Shown here piece by piece: positions 21,911 through 35,075 of a stretch of DNA of 64,000 bases; the stretch's first letter is position 1; each line of letters opens with the position of its first letter. Source of the DNA: Dolomedes plantarius (taxonomy: Eukaryota; Arthropoda; Arachnida; Araneae; Dolomedidae); NCBI GenBank assembly GCA_907164885.2, contig OU015503.1:69547280-69611279 (forward strand), given 5' to 3'. A program made the translations under genes and the position numbers. The notes under the pieces are model-generated. The model worked only from the letters and a program-made list of their open reading frames with translations. It had not been told where the DNA came from and ran no database searches.

Positions 21911-22579
21911 TGTAACCGTGCAAGTGTAATCATATAAATACAATGATGAATAATATTACAAAAGAATTACTAAATGGTAAAATGTAATCGTTTATATATA
22001 ATGATCAATCGCATAAATTAAATAAATCAAATAAAAGTAATCTTTGAACCATATTTCCAAACATATTGACAAGTCCTTATTACGATTATGCTCCTTTAAC
22101 GTTTTTAATCACTTTAGGGAGCAATACCTTGACAAATACAGTAAAACTGATTATTTTTATCAGCAGGAAGAAGTGATGTCGCTTTAGATAAACCGACATT
22201 AGTTCCAAAAAACTATACACCTATAAATATGATTAATGAGAGATGATAAAAATCACAACCTTGATAAGGCATATAATTAAAAATTCACTAATTTTGTTAA
22301 ATGTTTCATAACTCCTGTAGAGTCCAATACATTAGTTTTCTTCGCAGGTACTACACGATATTTTTAGGATGGCCTTCTGTAACAATTTATTACCAAAATT
22401 AATGTCGTGCTGGTCTCGCCATTAATTTCCTTGACACGTACCCCTGTTTCCAGCGTAACTGGACATTTTCATGGTAGCGTTCTATAACTCTTTCTCACTT
22501 GTAATGTCCTATTTTCATATGATAAAACAGTGAAACGAATGTCTCTTTTGGGAAGACAGAGGGCTTAGCATATTTAATT
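21911..22579. other. AT-rich intergenic DNA
   Basis: Apart from the decayed satellite tail at the left edge nothing is recognised. Confidence 0.4.
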
Positions 22580-23075
22580 CTATTATTTTATATATGCACA
22601 TACGAATATACATACGAATATATGCATACATATTCACGCACATACACATACTTAATATTGACGAAACATACAGAAGCATACACATGCACGCATACACATT
22701 TATACGTTTAATATACATACACGCATACGCACGCGCACACACAAAAGCATAAATACGTGGCCGCAGACCCACACAAATATATACACACGTACAAACATAC
22801 CTACACGCGTATAAACACGCATATATACATACTCACACGCATATACACACATGTATATACACTTACATATACACGCACACGCATATATAAACGCATACAC
22901 GCACACGCCCATATACAAGCATACACACTCACATATACACGCATACACACGCGCATATACACGCATACACACATATATACGCGCATATATACACACACAC
23001 GCACATACACACATGCCCATATACACGCACATAAGCGCATATATATATATACACGCACATATACACGCACACTTC
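22580..23075. repeat. CA/TA/CG purine-pyrimidine alternating repeat
   Basis: About 500 bases of mixed ATACAC, ACACGC and ATATAC units, almost strictly alternating purine and pyrimidine on one strand. Such sequence is prone to Z-DNA and slippage. Apparent proteins rich in His/Thr/Tyr (plus) or Val/Cys/Met (minus) in several frames are repeat artefacts. Confidence 0.9.
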
Positions 23076-23231
23076 TAATTTTTAAAAAATTAACTATTAA
23101 AAAAGGAAGAGATAGATTTTTGATTAAAATACTTCCAGTGAAAGGTATTAACTACATGTCTTTCCTATTAAGGAACAGAAATATAAGAAGTGGAAACGAA
23201 ACACACTGGTAAAGGTGACTCCTTACATCTG

Positions 23232-24346
<1,115 letters not shown>

Positions 24347-25570
24347 AACCTTGTTATTTTCGAAGTTAATGCGGGAGTTTTTACAACCCGTTAGCATTCT
24401 CCCGCCGAAGTAAAATAATGAAGAAGTTAAAAGAATAAAATTTTCTGGTGTGTGCAGAAAAACTATGAATTGATTCGACAATTTATTTTAAGTTTTTTTT
24501 TTTTACGCTTTGTGTGATAAAAAATCGGAAAATGACGACAACATATTTTTTTATGAATATTTAAATACAATTCATATTCAACGCATAAGAATCCAGGTTT
24601 ATATTTTTCACTCTCTTGATTTAAATCTCTTTTGCTCTCTTATTCTTTCTAGAAGATTTGTGAAAAATTAATTCAGGTTGGTTGGTTGAATGGTGTTTAA
24701 CGCAACAAGGTCTATAAAGGACAAACTGCGCCAAACGCAAGACAATAGCAGAAAATTGCATAAAAAGTGTTACTAGGCTGAGTGTTTTTTTTTACGCTTT
24801 GTGTGATAAAAAATCGGAAAATGATGACAACATTTTTTTTTTATGAATATTTAAATACAATTCATATTCAACGCATAAGAATCCAGGTTTATATTTTTCA
24901 CTCTCTTGATTTAAATCTCTTCTGCGCTCTTATTCTTTCTAGAAGATTTGTGAAAAATTAATTCAGGTTGGTTGGTTGAATGGTGTTTAACGCAACAAGG
25001 TCTATAAAGGACAACCTGCGCCAAACGCAAGACAATAGCAGAAAATTGCATAAAAAGTGTTACTAGGCTGAGTGTTATTTTAAAGCCGTGTAAAAAGATT
25101 TTCAAGGTTAATACGGGAGAGTTAACAAGTTATTTTCAAAGTTAATACGGGAGATTTTGCAACCCGTTATTGTTCTCCCGCCGAAGTAAAATAATTGAGA
25201 AGGTAAAAGAATAAAATTTCTGGTATGTGCAGAAAAACTATGAATTGATTCGACAATTTATTTTAAGTTTATTTTTACGCTTTGTGTGATAAAAAATCGG
25301 AAAATGATAACATTTTTTTTTATGAATATTTAAATACAATTCATATTCAACGCATAAGAATCCAGGTTTATATTTTTCACTCTCTTGATTTAAATCTCTT
25401 TTGCTCTCTTATTCTTTCTAGAAGATTTGTGAAAAATTAATTCAGGTTGGTTGGTTGAATGGAGTTTAACGCAACAAGGTCTATTAAGGACGACCTGCGC
25501 CAAACGCAAGACAATAGCAGAAAATTGCATAAAAAGTGTTACTAGACTGAGTTATTTTAACGCCGTGTAA
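24347..25570 (+). repeat. Tandem block of order A-B-B-A-B
   Basis: Unit B (~290 bases, starting TTTTTACGCTTTGTGTGATA) occurs at about 24493, 24785 and 25268. Unit A (~140 bases, with CTCCCGCCGAAGTAAAATAA) occurs at about 24347 and 25128, directly before the first and third B. Each B ends with a GGTTGGTTGAATGG...GCGCCAAACGC segment related to the repeats at 47501-47790. The simplest history is an A-B duplication followed by loss or gain of A between the first two B units. Confidence 0.85.
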
Positions 25571-25599
25571 AAAGATTAAAAACGAAGTCACATGAAGGT

Positions 25600-26322
25600 G
25601 TTAAAAGCTATTAAGTATGAAGTGGTAAAAACAATGATACATATAAGATAAGAGAAGTGAGATATAAAGGTAGTACAAACGTTTATAGATATAAAGAAGA
25701 TAAGTGAAAGCTATAAAATATGATAAAACGGTTAAGGAAAAACTGTGATAAAAGTTATATGTAAATTGATAAAAGAACTAAAAATATACAACAAAGTGCC
25801 AGTTTTCATCGTTTTTCACTGCACATGATAGAAAAAAAATTATATAAAATGTAATTTTAAAAGTATCTAAAAAACCAATGCCAATTTTTATATAGTAGAC
25901 ATAAATACATTACCTATAAAAAATTGGAGCAAAAATATTAGTATTCGAAAAAGTTATAAGGATTTTTAAAAATTGAAAAAAAAAATTAAAATTAAAATTT
26001 TAATTAAATTTACTGTTAAAATAAATTTGACCTTTCAGAATATGTTTTAAAATGACTGCTAAAATGCAATACAATTACAATGTTTATTGAAATACTTAAA
26101 ATAAAAAAAATTTTTGACAGGGTACTGTGTCCCCCTAAAAGCTATTAAGTATGAAGTGGTAAAAACAATGATACATAAAAGATAAGAGAAGTGAGATATA
26201 AAGGTAGTACAAACGTTGATAGATATTAAGGAGATAAGTCAAAGCTATAAAAGATGATAAAAGGGTAAAAGAAAAACTGTGATAAAAGTTATATGTAAAT
26301 TGATAAAAGTACTAAAAAAAGA
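25600..26322 (+). repeat. Direct duplication split by an AT-rich insert
   Basis: About 190 bases at 25600-25790 (with AGCTATTAAGTATGAAGTGG) recur at 26137-26322 with few differences. The ~345 bases between them end GGGTACTGTGTCCCCC, which recalls the GTCCCC ends of the TTAA MITEs, but a matching left end is not clear. Confidence 0.7.
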
Positions 26323-26345
26323 GAAAAACAATCACCGAAAAAAAA

Positions 26346-26560
26346 AATTCAGGTAGTCTCTTCTAACGAAACTACCGCGGGTTATTAACGTAGGATTACT
26401 TATCGTTGCTTACCTCTTTTTTTACACATTTTGATACTTTTCTGTTTAACTGTTTATTGCTACTGGGTTTGGCGAGCTGCCAAAATTATAACTCGCGACG
26501 CAGGACAATTTTTTTTCTCTCCGAAGGACTATTATTGAGGAACGTAATCCTACGTTAAAT
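26346..26560 (+). repeat. Dispersed ~210-bp repeat, copy 1
   Basis: Repeated in opposite orientation at 49357-49567 (shared GTAGTCTCTTCTAACGAAAC and ATTATAACTCG). AACGTAGGATTAC near the left and GTAATCCTACGTT at the right form an internal inverted pair, so it may be a small foldback element. Confidence 0.65.
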
Positions 26561-26817
26561 TTAATTCAGGTGAAACATGTTGAAACATCCCGAGTTAATA
26601 GCGGCCTTCAAAATGGTTACAGTGAAAGTAAAATATGTACGCACCTTGAATATTTCAGCAAAATATTGAAACTGACATAGAAAATACAGAAACGAAATGT
26701 TGATAAAGATAAGGCAGCTGGTTTTTAGTCGTATTGGATTCGCCACCTCAGTGTTTAAATATGGCGAAATTTTTTTCAAAGGATTGTTCACCAGGATTTA
26801 TAGACTCTTATATTATA

Positions 26818-27511
26818 CTAGCTGAAAACCCGTACTCCGCTATGGAGTACATTCAAATTAAATACGACGGTCAATGTATGAAATTAATGCCAAAAAAAAT
26901 ATTTTAAAAAAAATCGTAACGGATATTCTTATAGACAAAATAATGTAGAAAAAATATTGAAATTAATCTAATAGAACATACTAAGGAATATAGTACAGTT
27001 CGAGGAACATTTCTTTTACTGTATTTTAATATTTTATTGGATAATGTCCAATCGTCTGTCGCATTAGAAAGACAAAAAAAATTGGTCAATTTATTTCGTT
27101 GTTATGCACGTGCCGATAAATCAATTTAAAGCATCATAAAAAGAAAAGAAACCACCAGATCAGCACTTAATAAATTAAATTCTAAAAATTAATCTTTAAA
27201 AATTCACCAAAAATCAGAAAATGGAGGTAAAGATTGGAAAAAAAATTTTATTTTAAAGGAATTGTTGTGACCTTTCTCGTGATATAAATTTTATAACCCT
27301 CCGATTATTATTTTAAATCCAAACTTTAAAGGATGCTTCAAAAACAGCTTAAAAATTTAAGTTTAAAAATCTAAGAATTTTTCAAAAATCTCCCTTAGTG
27401 CACCCCTACACTATAAGAAGAATCTCCATGCAAAATTTCAGCCCTTTAGGTCCAACGGTTTGGTCTGTGCGTTGTCAGTTAGTTACGGAACTCTTTTATA
27501 CAATATATAGA
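26818..27511 (-). mobile_element. Helitron-like element, copy B (694 bp)
   Basis: Minus strand: 5' end TCTATATATTGTATAAAAGA; 3' end CCATAGCGGAGTACGGG hairpin region, then CTAG followed by T. The interior is homologous to copies at 41337-42001 and 44312-45070. The base before the 5' TC is G and not A here, a small deviation. No coding sequence: the open frame at 27398-27730 runs over its 5' end by chance. Confidence 0.7.
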
Positions 27512-28859
27512 CTAATAGGGGAACGATTTTCTTTACACTGCTGCCTTACTCATTTGGGAAATTTCGTCCCCCAAAGTAAATTACGTGTATTTGAATCGCT
27601 GTATACCACATTTTTCAAGAATAAGTCAAACATAAATATTTTATTTGCACTTTGTGTAAGTCTGCTGTGTACTAACCCTATTGGATTCGTTCACCTCAAT
27701 ATTGTTACGATAACACTTATGCTCCGCTGATAAATCCAGGCAAAATGGCACCCAAAGAGCGTTGCCATTTCACATCTGGAAAACTTACTTTTCATCTGGC
27801 TCTAGACCTGGTAAACAGATAGGAAAATCCTTGAATACTTTTGAACCATGGCAAAATCCTAAAGGAATTTCATGAAAATAATCCTCTTTTTCAGCTAGAA
27901 GTTACTTTTTAAGGTAACTAGGATTTATAGTTCCCACTTTTCAAATTGCTGATAACACAAGTTAATGTTTAAAAAAGAATGAATTTACTATTGCAAACTT
28001 AACGATCACATCTGTACAATACTGTAATTAGCTTTAATACTTTATAACCTATTAACAGTGGCTGACAAAACAGCATACGTGGGATCTAGAGCCTTTTCAA
28101 TTATTTTAATATATTTTTTTAATTATTTAGCTTTTAAATATTTATTTAATACATCAAAGATGTATTGAATATACGTTAAATAGTTATACAAATTCTATTC
28201 CTAAAATTTAACTATCTCATTACAGAATTTTGCACGGAAAAATTTGTATTGATCTCTTTGAACATTCACTGTAAATACTTCACCGCCAAATTTTCCCGAT
28301 TCAACGTACGATTAACGTTCGGAATATTTCGAACTCAAAGCAATTTTCCATATTTGGAAATCAATTACTTTGCCAAACTCCAAGGAAATTAAATATCAGC
28401 AATTTACCGGCCTGAAAGCATTTCCAATAAATCTAAAGCAAGCAGAATCATTAAATACATATATTTACTACCTGAATGCATCCCATGCTGAACAGATAAA
28501 TTTCCTCGTTATTTGGCAATTACATTTACTATAACAGCACCGATAAAAGTGCAATGGTAACTATGCAATTCGAGCATTTCCTTAAGCTTTTGTTTATAGT
28601 AAATGTCTTGGAGTAATCCAATAAGAGTTTTATACTTAATTGCATTACAGTATTAGATACATTAAAATAAATGCATTTGCCGGCATTATGAATGTTGATT
28701 TACATACATTTCTTGGTTGAAAGATTATGCATGATACATTGTACACATACGAAATGTATAGTTTTGATTTTGCTTTTTTAATGTGATTTACTGTGAGGAT
28801 TAACGAGGTACGTGAAAGTAATTTTTTCAGATGAATTAATCAATTTAAGGCTATTATAA
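27512..28859. other. AT-rich DNA with a loose transposon end
   Basis: CCCTATTGGATTCGTTCACC at 27676 matches the terminal repeat of the element at 6977-8066. I find no partner end nearby, so it is a fragment. The rest shows nothing supportable. Confidence 0.5.
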
Positions 28860-28869
28860 ACAAAAAATG

Positions 28870-29040
28870 CATACAGCGGGCCAAAACGACTGGTCTTAGA
28901 CCTGACTAAGACCTGGGTTTCGCCTTTGCCATCGGCTCCTAAGCAAGGCATAACCCTTGAGTAAGCCAACAGGATGTCAGGGGTAACTACGTCAGATGGG
29001 CCACGCCTTCAGGTCAGGTCAGGTCAGGTCTATTATGTTG
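28870..29040. repeat. GC-richer repeat fragment with (AGGTC)4
   Basis: Contains a hairpin GGTCTTAG/CTAAGACC (about 28890-28912), the motif GGCCACGCCTTC that recurs at about 29218 and 29735, and four tandem AGGTC units near 29010-29031. Function unknown. Confidence 0.45.
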
Positions 29041-30297
29041 TAGGAGTGCCATGGTCTCGAAGATATTACCTCCAGTGAGGAAATTAATGCATCAATATAT
29101 ATGTGCTAATCAAGTAATAAAAATATAGGAAATAGCCCTCATCAAGTAAACAATTTAAAAATAAAATAAGAATTTAAAGATTAAAATTAAAGAAAACTGG
29201 ATAAAAGTACATAAAAGGCCACGCCTTCCAATTCAAAATCAACTTGTGTCATTGCAAGTGCCTTGGTCCTGACTTTATCTCCCGTAAGCAAGTTATTAAT
29301 ATCAAGGTACGTATGCTCAGTAGTTAAAAATTAAAAGGAAAGAGAAGTTAAAATTTAAAAGGTAAAATAAATTAATTTAAAAATAAAGAAGTAATTACGG
29401 TATGAATTTAATTTGAGAGAATAAAATTAAAAATTTAAAAGTTTTAAAATTTGCAAGTTAAAATTTGGAAAATTAAAATTCCATGGTAAATAAGTCACTA
29501 ACGTAGGAGAATTGGCCCGCAGCAGAAAAAAAGATGTTACTCTTAAGAAGTACCTAATAAGAACTGCAAATAAAAATAAAAAAAGGCTCTCTTCGGGGTC
29601 ATACATTTTCGTATTGAGATGATTGTAGAATTCTAAGGGGGAAAGCTAAATATAGGAGGAGGGGAAAGTTGGAAAAAACGTCGCCAGGCCAGCATGCAAG
29701 ACAGTACGCAAAATGGGAGGAGCTTCACGATAGAGGCCACGCCTTCCAACGTAGAAGAATTCCTTATGAGAATTTTCTATAATTTTTAACTGATGAATAT
29801 GTACAGTCAACCAGCCCACTTCGGAAAGATCCATCGTCTATCACGAATTGTGGTATAGAATGCACAGTGCAAGGAGATGACAAAATGCCTAATCCGTGGC
29901 AAAAAGGTGGGCTTAAAGGAAACATATACATCACCAGCGTAGAAGTTCCAAAGGAGTCTTGCATCTAGATTTCGTAGTTTTTATAGGCTCCTCAGCAGGG
30001 CATAACAAATGAGTTAGAATTGAGTAACCGTTGAGATCATCGGTTACTCATTGCTAACCCATCGATTTATGCTCATTGATAACTTTGATGCTCATCGGTT
30101 ATCCCTTCCTGTGAGGAGCTGATAACAAGGGAAAACATGGCTCCAACGCTACCTGTACACTAGAGACGTTTATTATAACTGTTTTAAATATTCTTAAAAA
30201 GACATAAATAGAGACATCACATCATGACATCATCTTCATGACATAAATAGAGAATGCCTAATAAAGAATCAGAAGAGCTTTTAAAACCAACGCTAAA
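29041..30297. other. AT-rich DNA with repeat fragments
   Basis: Low-complexity AAATTTAAAA-type sequence with two GGCCACGCCTTCC motifs. An inverted pair TGAGTAACCG/CGGTTACTCA with a 10-base loop lies at about 30020-30049. No gene seen. Confidence 0.4.
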
Positions 30298-30301
30298 CTT
30301 C
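30298..30301. repeat. Target-site duplication CTTC (left)
   Basis: CTTC here and at 35072-35075 flank the LTR retrotransposon. A 4-bp duplication is typical of Ty3/gypsy elements of the 412/mdg1 type. Confidence 0.8.
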
Positions 30302-30568
30302 TATAATAATCCCGGTAAGGTGAATCGACGATGTTGTAATGCGTCGTGCCTCTACAGAACTATACACAAAGCAGAGACTCCATCAGAAGGCTTTTTTACA
30401 TACATTTATTCGCACAACACAATTCAGTAAGCCGCTCGGCATAGCGCGTCCGACCTGCGAGAGATTTTCTCCTCGATTCTCACGTGACGACGCGCATCTC
30501 CCCAAAGAAGGGGGAAAGAAGTGATGTCACGTGGTTCGCCTCTCGCAGATTGGAGCGGGAACACTACA
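30302..30568 (-). repeat. 3' LTR
   Basis: Minus strand begins TGTAGTGTTCCC and ends GGGATTATTATA. A polyadenylation signal AATAAA sits at 30405-30410. It is 12 bases shorter than the 5' LTR because of a deletion or insertion in a T-rich stretch. Confidence 0.9.
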
Positions 30569-30788
30569 GAGTATGCCCCCAGTGACGTAGTCACGATTAC
30601 AGAAAATTGGTCATTAATACATAGGTACATAGTGAGAATTATATAAACAGTCTGGAGTACAATTGAAAATTCGTATGACGCCTAGAGGGAAATTGGCATG
30701 ATGTACAAGAGAGATAAACAAGGTTACATATGCATTACATGAAATAAAAGGATAGGTAGATTATGTACAATTGATATTACAAAATTTT

Positions 30789-33700
30789 TTACACAATATA
30801 TTCAGAAACAAGGTGTTGTGGAAAGCGAACTTTGCGACCAGATCTGGTGGTGGTCTGTTTGACAGGAGTTGTTTGAGCATTCATAGGCTCAGTTGTCTGT
30901 TGAAGTCTATAAGGTTCAAGAGAATCTGAAAGTTGATATGCAGGTTTGATACGATCAATAGAGACTGTACTCTGCTTTCCGTTTAATTCCAAAACAAAAG
31001 TTTTGTCATTTCTGTCGACCACTAGATGTGGTCCCGTGTAAGAAGGCGATAAGGGAGGATTGACTTTATCTGATCGTAAAAAGACATGTGAACAGGTTTT
31101 CAATGACGGATTAACATAAATTTTTGGATTGCCGTGTACGGCAGTGGCAATAGGATTTAAGGTTCTCATTGTTTTAATTAACTCGGACACATAGGTAAGG
31201 GTAATGGGTTGCTTGACAGTATCACTGGTAATGAGATCGGAAGGTAGTCTGAGATTGGTGCCATAAACAAGCTGGGCACAGGTGGCTTTTATGTCACTTT
31301 TGAGAGCAGTGCTCAATCCTAGTAAGACTATGGGAAGGATTTCAGTCCATTTAGTTTGGTTGTGCGCTTTAAGAGAGCTCTTGAGATGACGATGAAACCT
31401 TTCAATGATACCGTTGGACTGTGGATGGTAAGCAGATGATCGGATTCTGTGGCATCCTAACATGTTAGTAAGTTCTTTGAAGAGAGTAGATTCAAAATTT
31501 CTACCCTGATCAGTAGTTACAGTAACAGGGGATCCAAATCTGGAGATCCAACCGTGTACTAATGCTCGAGCAGTTGTTTCCGCAGTCATATCGGGTGTAG
31601 GGATAACTTCGGGCCATCTCGTGAACCTATCGATGATGGTCATACAATATTGATTGCCATCTGAGGGTGGGAGCGGTCCAATAAAGTCTATATGTATGTG
31701 GGTGAAACGAGCATCAGGATCAGAAAAAGTGCCAATTGGTGATTTGGTATGTTGAAAGATTTTAGCTTTTTGACATTTAGTACAACTGCGAACCATAGAT
31801 TTTATGTCTTCACGCATGCCAGGCCAAACGAATCGTTTAGAGATTAAATCTAATGAGGCTGATATACCTGGATGTGAGAAAAAATGTAAGGTTTGAAAAA
31901 CAGATTGTCGCATACTTTTGGGAACAAAAGGTCGAGGGTGTGTCTGTGACATATCGCAGTATAAATATATATCTTCGAGAGGAAAATAGTGTTTTTCCAA
32001 TCTTAAAGATGAGGTGTCAGATTCGATAAGCTGTTTCAGCTCGTCATCAACGGTCTGAGCAGTGGCGAACTCTTTAAAGTTCAGCACATTAGGAGAAATC
32101 GAGTTTATCTCAATGCTAGATAGTGCGTCGGCCACGCTGTTATCAGAACCTTTGGTGTACCGAACATCGGTAGAAAACTGCGAAATATAATCTAAATGGC
32201 GCAGCTGCCTAGGGCTACATGTATTAGGGTTTTGTTGGAAGGCAAATATAAGGGGTTTTTGGTCTGTATAAATAACAAAATTGCGACCTTCTAGCATGTG
32301 CCTGAATTTTTTTATGCAAGAGTAAATAGCAAATAATTCACGATCGTAAGTTGACCAATTTCTCTGAGCCTTATTTAGTTTACATGAATAGAACGCTATG
32401 GGTTCCCACTGATCTTCCGAGAGCTGCATTAAGGATCCACCAATCGCGACATTACTAGCATCAACCCATAAACTTATCTGGGCACCAGGTACAGGATGTC
32501 TTAATAGTGTAGCTTGAGCTATAGCTTCTTTTGAAGCAGTGAAGGAGAGAGTTGCTTCGTCGTTCCATTGTAATTGCTCAGTGTTGCTAGCACTGGAACG
32601 GGGATGTTTTTTCTTATTTTTCTGTCCTTCAAGGAATTTAACAAGAGGGGTTAAAATGTCGGCAGCTTTGGGAATGCATCGCCGATAAAAATTGAAAAGA
32701 CCTAAATAACGCCGTAGTTGAGTTAAGGTAGTCGGTTGAGGAAATTCCAGGATGCATGAAACGCGATCAGGAAGGGGTTCAATTCCTTCTGCTGAAAGCT
32801 TGAATCCTAAGAATTCAATAGTGGTTTGCCCAAATTGACATTTATCAACATTAATGCATAGTCCATACTCTTTAAGTTTGGAAAACAACAACTGAAGGTG
32901 TTGCATATGTTCATTTTCATTATCTGAGGCAACAAGCAAGTCATCAACAAATGCATAAACAAATCCTAAGTCACGAGTTACTTCATCTATAAAGCGTTGA
33001 AAGGTAGAAGACGCATTGCAAAGGCCAAACTGCATACGTGTGCTTTCGAAAAGGCCAAAGGGAGTACAAATTGCAGTTTTATGTACATCATCAGGATTGA
33101 TGGGAATTTGGTGGTACGCTTTTATCAGATCAATGTGACTGAAGATTTGTTTACCATGTAATTCGGCAGTGAAATCTGTAATACAGGGAATAGGATACTT
33201 CTCTTTAATAGTTTGTGCATTTAGAGTACGATAATCACCAACAGGTCTCCAATCGACAGATCCTTTCTTCGGCACCATGTGCAAAGGCGAAGAGTAGTTA
33301 CTTTTGGAGGGTCTCATGTGACCAAGCTGTAGCATCTGCTGAAATTCAGCTTTAGAGAGTTTTAGCCGATCTGGATCTAGCCGTCTAGGCTTAGCCGCGA
33401 CTGGAGGTCCCTTGGTGTTTATGTAATGCACAGTATTGTGCTTTACCGGTTCGTTAGGATCCGGTAATTTTGTAATTTCAGGAAATTGTAGCAATAGTTT
33501 ACCATATACATTATTAACACAATTAGGTTTTACAGAGAAAATATTGCAAACACTTAATTTAGCAGGAGTGTTTAAATGAGTAATGGAATCGATAAGACAG
33601 TGATTCCGTAAATCAAGCTTTAAATTAAAATAATGCAGGAAATCAGCTCCTAAAATAGCACATGAAACATCACAAATGTAAAAAGAAAAAGTAAACGATC

Positions 33701-34007
33701 GGCGTAAACCTAAACTAAGAGTAATACTCTTTCGACCATAAACATTAATTTTTGTGCCATTAGCGGCACGAAATGTTTGGAGAACTGGCCGTGATTTATC
33801 TTGTTTGGTAGCAGATATCAGACTGGCGTCAGATCCAGAGTCAACAAGATAACACATACCCGTATTCCTGTCTCTCACGAAAAGGCGAGGAGAAGGTGCG
33901 GGAGAGAGGTACGTCGCTTCTACTCCTCCCGCGTCCGGTTTCCCGCAAATGAACAGGACGGATTGCATTTGTTTGCTTTTTGTTGGAATTTTGCATGATA
34001 CCAACAA
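30789..34007 (-). CDS. pol: Pol polyprotein: protease, RT, RNase H, integrase
   Basis: 1072 residues as an open frame; expressed from about residue 24 after a -1 frameshift out of gag. Protease active-site DSG is at residues 56-58. Reverse transcriptase follows, with [12 protein letters not shown] near 290 and the catalytic FVDD at 353-356 (Phe in place of the common Tyr). RNase H acidic residues are D516, E557, D582 and D627. The integrase zinc site is H708, H712, C742, C745, and its catalytic triad is D774, D833, E869 with 35 residues between the last two. The tail has RSGRKVRFP, as in related gypsy elements. All key residues are present and there is no stop, so the enzyme set could be active. 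The first in-frame ATG is not expected to be used. Confidence 0.95.
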   Translation of the reverse strand: MLVSCKIPTKSKQMQSVLFICGKPDAGGVEATYLSPAPSPRLFVRDRNTGMCYLVDSGSDASLISATKQDKSRPVLQTFRAANGTKINVYGRKSITLSLGLRRSFTFSFYICDVSCAILGADFLHYFNLKLDLRNHCLIDSITHLNTPAKLSVCNIFSVKPNCVNNVYGKLLLQFPEITKLPDPNEPVKHNTVHYINTKGPPVAAKPRRLDPDRLKLSKAEFQQMLQLGHMRPSKSNYSSPLHMVPKKGSVDWRPVGDYRTLNAQTIKEKYPIPCITDFTAELHGKQIFSHIDLIKAYHQIPINPDDVHKTAICTPFGLFESTRMQFGLCNASSTFQRFIDEVTRDLGFVYAFVDDLLVASDNENEHMQHLQLLFSKLKEYGLCINVDKCQFGQTTIEFLGFKLSAEGIEPLPDRVSCILEFPQPTTLTQLRRYLGLFNFYRRCIPKAADILTPLVKFLEGQKNKKKHPRSSASNTEQLQWNDEATLSFTASKEAIAQATLLRHPVPGAQISLWVDASNVAIGGSLMQLSEDQWEPIAFYSCKLNKAQRNWSTYDRELFAIYSCIKKFRHMLEGRNFVIYTDQKPLIFAFQQNPNTCSPRQLRHLDYISQFSTDVRYTKGSDNSVADALSSIEINSISPNVLNFKEFATAQTVDDELKQLIESDTSSLRLEKHYFPLEDIYLYCDMSQTHPRPFVPKSMRQSVFQTLHFFSHPGISASLDLISKRFVWPGMREDIKSMVRSCTKCQKAKIFQHTKSPIGTFSDPDARFTHIHIDFIGPLPPSDGNQYCMTIIDRFTRWPEVIPTPDMTAETTARALVHGWISRFGSPVTVTTDQGRNFESTLFKELTNMLGCHRIRSSAYHPQSNGIIERFHRHLKSSLKAHNQTKWTEILPIVLLGLSTALKSDIKATCAQLVYGTNLRLPSDLITSDTVKQPITLTYVSELIKTMRTLNPIATAVHGNPKIYVNPSLKTCSHVFLRSDKVNPPLSPSYTGPHLVVDRNDKTFVLELNGKQSTVSIDRIKPAYQLSDSLEPYRLQQTTEPMNAQTTPVKQTTTRSGRKVRFPQHLVSEYIV
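33898..33944 (-). promoter_or_regulatory. -1 ribosomal frameshift signal between gag and pol
   Basis: On the minus strand the heptamer G GGA AAC (33938-33944) lies in the gag frame as X XXY YYZ. A 5-base spacer follows, then GCGGGAG (33926-33932), which pairs perfectly with CTCCCGC (33898-33904) across a 21-base loop. The pol frame is exactly -1 relative to gag. Slippage would give a fusion of about 1308 residues, with gag contributing 259. A loop segment AGAAG can pair with CTTCT downstream, so a pseudoknot is possible. Confidence 0.8.
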
Positions 34008-34714
34008 ATCGTTGAATCCTTACCGCGTGACTTAGAGCGGTATCGAGGATGATTGTATTTTCTAGAAACACTTGTAGAATGTCGAAGTTCGACGACTTCT
34101 TTTCGTAACTCTTGAATTTCTTTCAACGGCATCTCTGTGGTCGCTGGCGTCTGAGCGGCGGCTGGTGTATGTGTGGGAATCGAAACTGCGCTGATGTTCG
34201 ACGGTGTTAAATCCAAGATGCGATCAGCAATCTCTGCCGCTTTATCGGGAGTGATGGGGTCGAGTGATGCGAAAATAGTCTGCACAGGGGTCGGCATTTG
34301 CTGGGTAAATAATTCCAAAAGAAGTGCGTCGCTGATATTGTGGTTTTCCGCTCTTCTCTTCATTAAACGCAGCAATTCGGTGGGTTCCCTATCACCGAGG
34401 CTTTCACCGGCTAGTAGCTTACGTATTTCCAATGTTCGGCTTTCTCCGCATCTTTCTATGATTTTAGTTTTTAGGTCCTCGTATGGATGTGTAGTATCCG
34501 GCTTCATTATAACGTCGCGCACCATAGTAGCAGGTGCAGGAGGAAGGTGGGCGACAACATAGTTGAATTTTGTTTTTGATTCAGATATAGCTTTCGGAGT
34601 TGCTAACGCGAAAGTACTTTCCAGCATGTGAAACCATAAAGCGGGGTCCACCGATATATACGGAGGTATTACGACTGCAGAGGCTTCTGCTGTTGATCCA
34701 GGGGAGAGAGACAT
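33920..34714 (-). CDS. gag: Gag-like capsid protein
   Basis: The ATG at 34714 (MSLSPGS) gives 264 residues. The open frame extends 26 codons further into the primer-binding region but without another ATG. The N-terminal half ([16 protein letters not shown], then [10 protein letters not shown] and [13 protein letters not shown]) is the pattern I know from DUF7041-type gypsy capsids of arthropods. A central helical region ([14 protein letters not shown] ... [17 protein letters not shown]) follows. Near the C-terminus a zinc-binding-like cluster CWYHAKF...CNPSC occurs just before the frameshift site. It would package element RNA into cytoplasmic particles. It overlaps pol by 88 bases. Confidence 0.85.
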   Translation of the reverse strand: MSLSPGSTAEASAVVIPPYISVDPALWFHMLESTFALATPKAISESKTKFNYVVAHLPPAPATMVRDVIMKPDTTHPYEDLKTKIIERCGESRTLEIRKLLAGESLGDREPTELLRLMKRRAENHNISDALLLELFTQQMPTPVQTIFASLDPITPDKAAEIADRILDLTPSNISAVSIPTHTPAAAQTPATTEMPLKEIQELRKEVVELRHSTSVSRKYNHPRYRSKSRGKDSTICWYHAKFQQKANKCNPSCSFAGNRTREE

Positions 34715-34792
34715 GGTTGCTGGCGAAAACGAAAGCGGAAGTCCAATGACGCAGTACGAAGGCGCAGGCTGTGTTCGATAGCCGGTCACCAA

Positions 34793-35071
34793 TATAATAA
34801 TCCCGGTAAGGTGAATCGACGATGTTGTAATGCGTCGTGCCTCTATAGAACTATACGCAAAGCAGAGACTCCATCAGAAGGCTTTTTTTTTTGCCTTTTT
34901 ACATATATTTATTCGGACAACACAATTCAGTAAGCCGCTCGGCATAGCGCGTCCGACCTGCGAGAGATTTTCTCCTCGATGCTCACGTAATGGCGCGCAT
35001 CTCCCCAAAGAAGGGGAAAAGAAGTGATGTCACGTGGTTCGCCTCTCGCAGATTGGAGCGGGAACACTACA
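34793..35071 (-). repeat. 5' LTR
   Basis: Same termini as the 3' LTR. AATAAA is at 34908-34913 on the minus strand. The extra 12 bases lie in the T-rich stretch near 34885-34900. As the 5' LTR it should hold the element promoter, though I cannot point to a TATA box with confidence. Confidence 0.9.
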
Positions 35072-35075
35072 CTTC
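35072..35075. repeat. Target-site duplication CTTC (right)
   Basis: Matches 30298-30301. Confidence 0.8.

Larger units (their letters stand above)
30302..35071 (-). mobile_element. Ty3/gypsy LTR retrotransposon (4.77 kb), nearly intact
   Basis: On the minus strand the order is LTR, gag, pol (protease, RT, RNase H, integrase), LTR, with CTTC duplications outside. The integrase-last order defines Ty3/gypsy. Directly inside the 5' LTR is TTGGTGACCGGC, the candidate primer-binding site (tRNA not assigned). A weak G-run before the 3' LTR is the candidate polypurine tract. By eye the LTRs differ by about nine substitutions and one 12-base indel, so the insertion is fairly young but not fresh. Both long frames are free of stops. 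Confidence 0.95.

Noticed and set aside
22515..23212. Several overlapping open frames (up to 151 codons)
   Set aside because: All are translations of the CA/TA-rich alternating repeat; residues are limited to His/Thr/Tyr/Ile or Val/Cys/Met/Tyr.
29009..29031. Nuclear-receptor element from tandem AGGTCA half-sites
   Set aside because: The units are only 5 bases (AGGTC) and overlap, with no receptor spacing. A simple microsatellite is the plainer reading.
34173..34562. 129-codon plus-strand frame
   Set aside because: Antisense shadow of gag.
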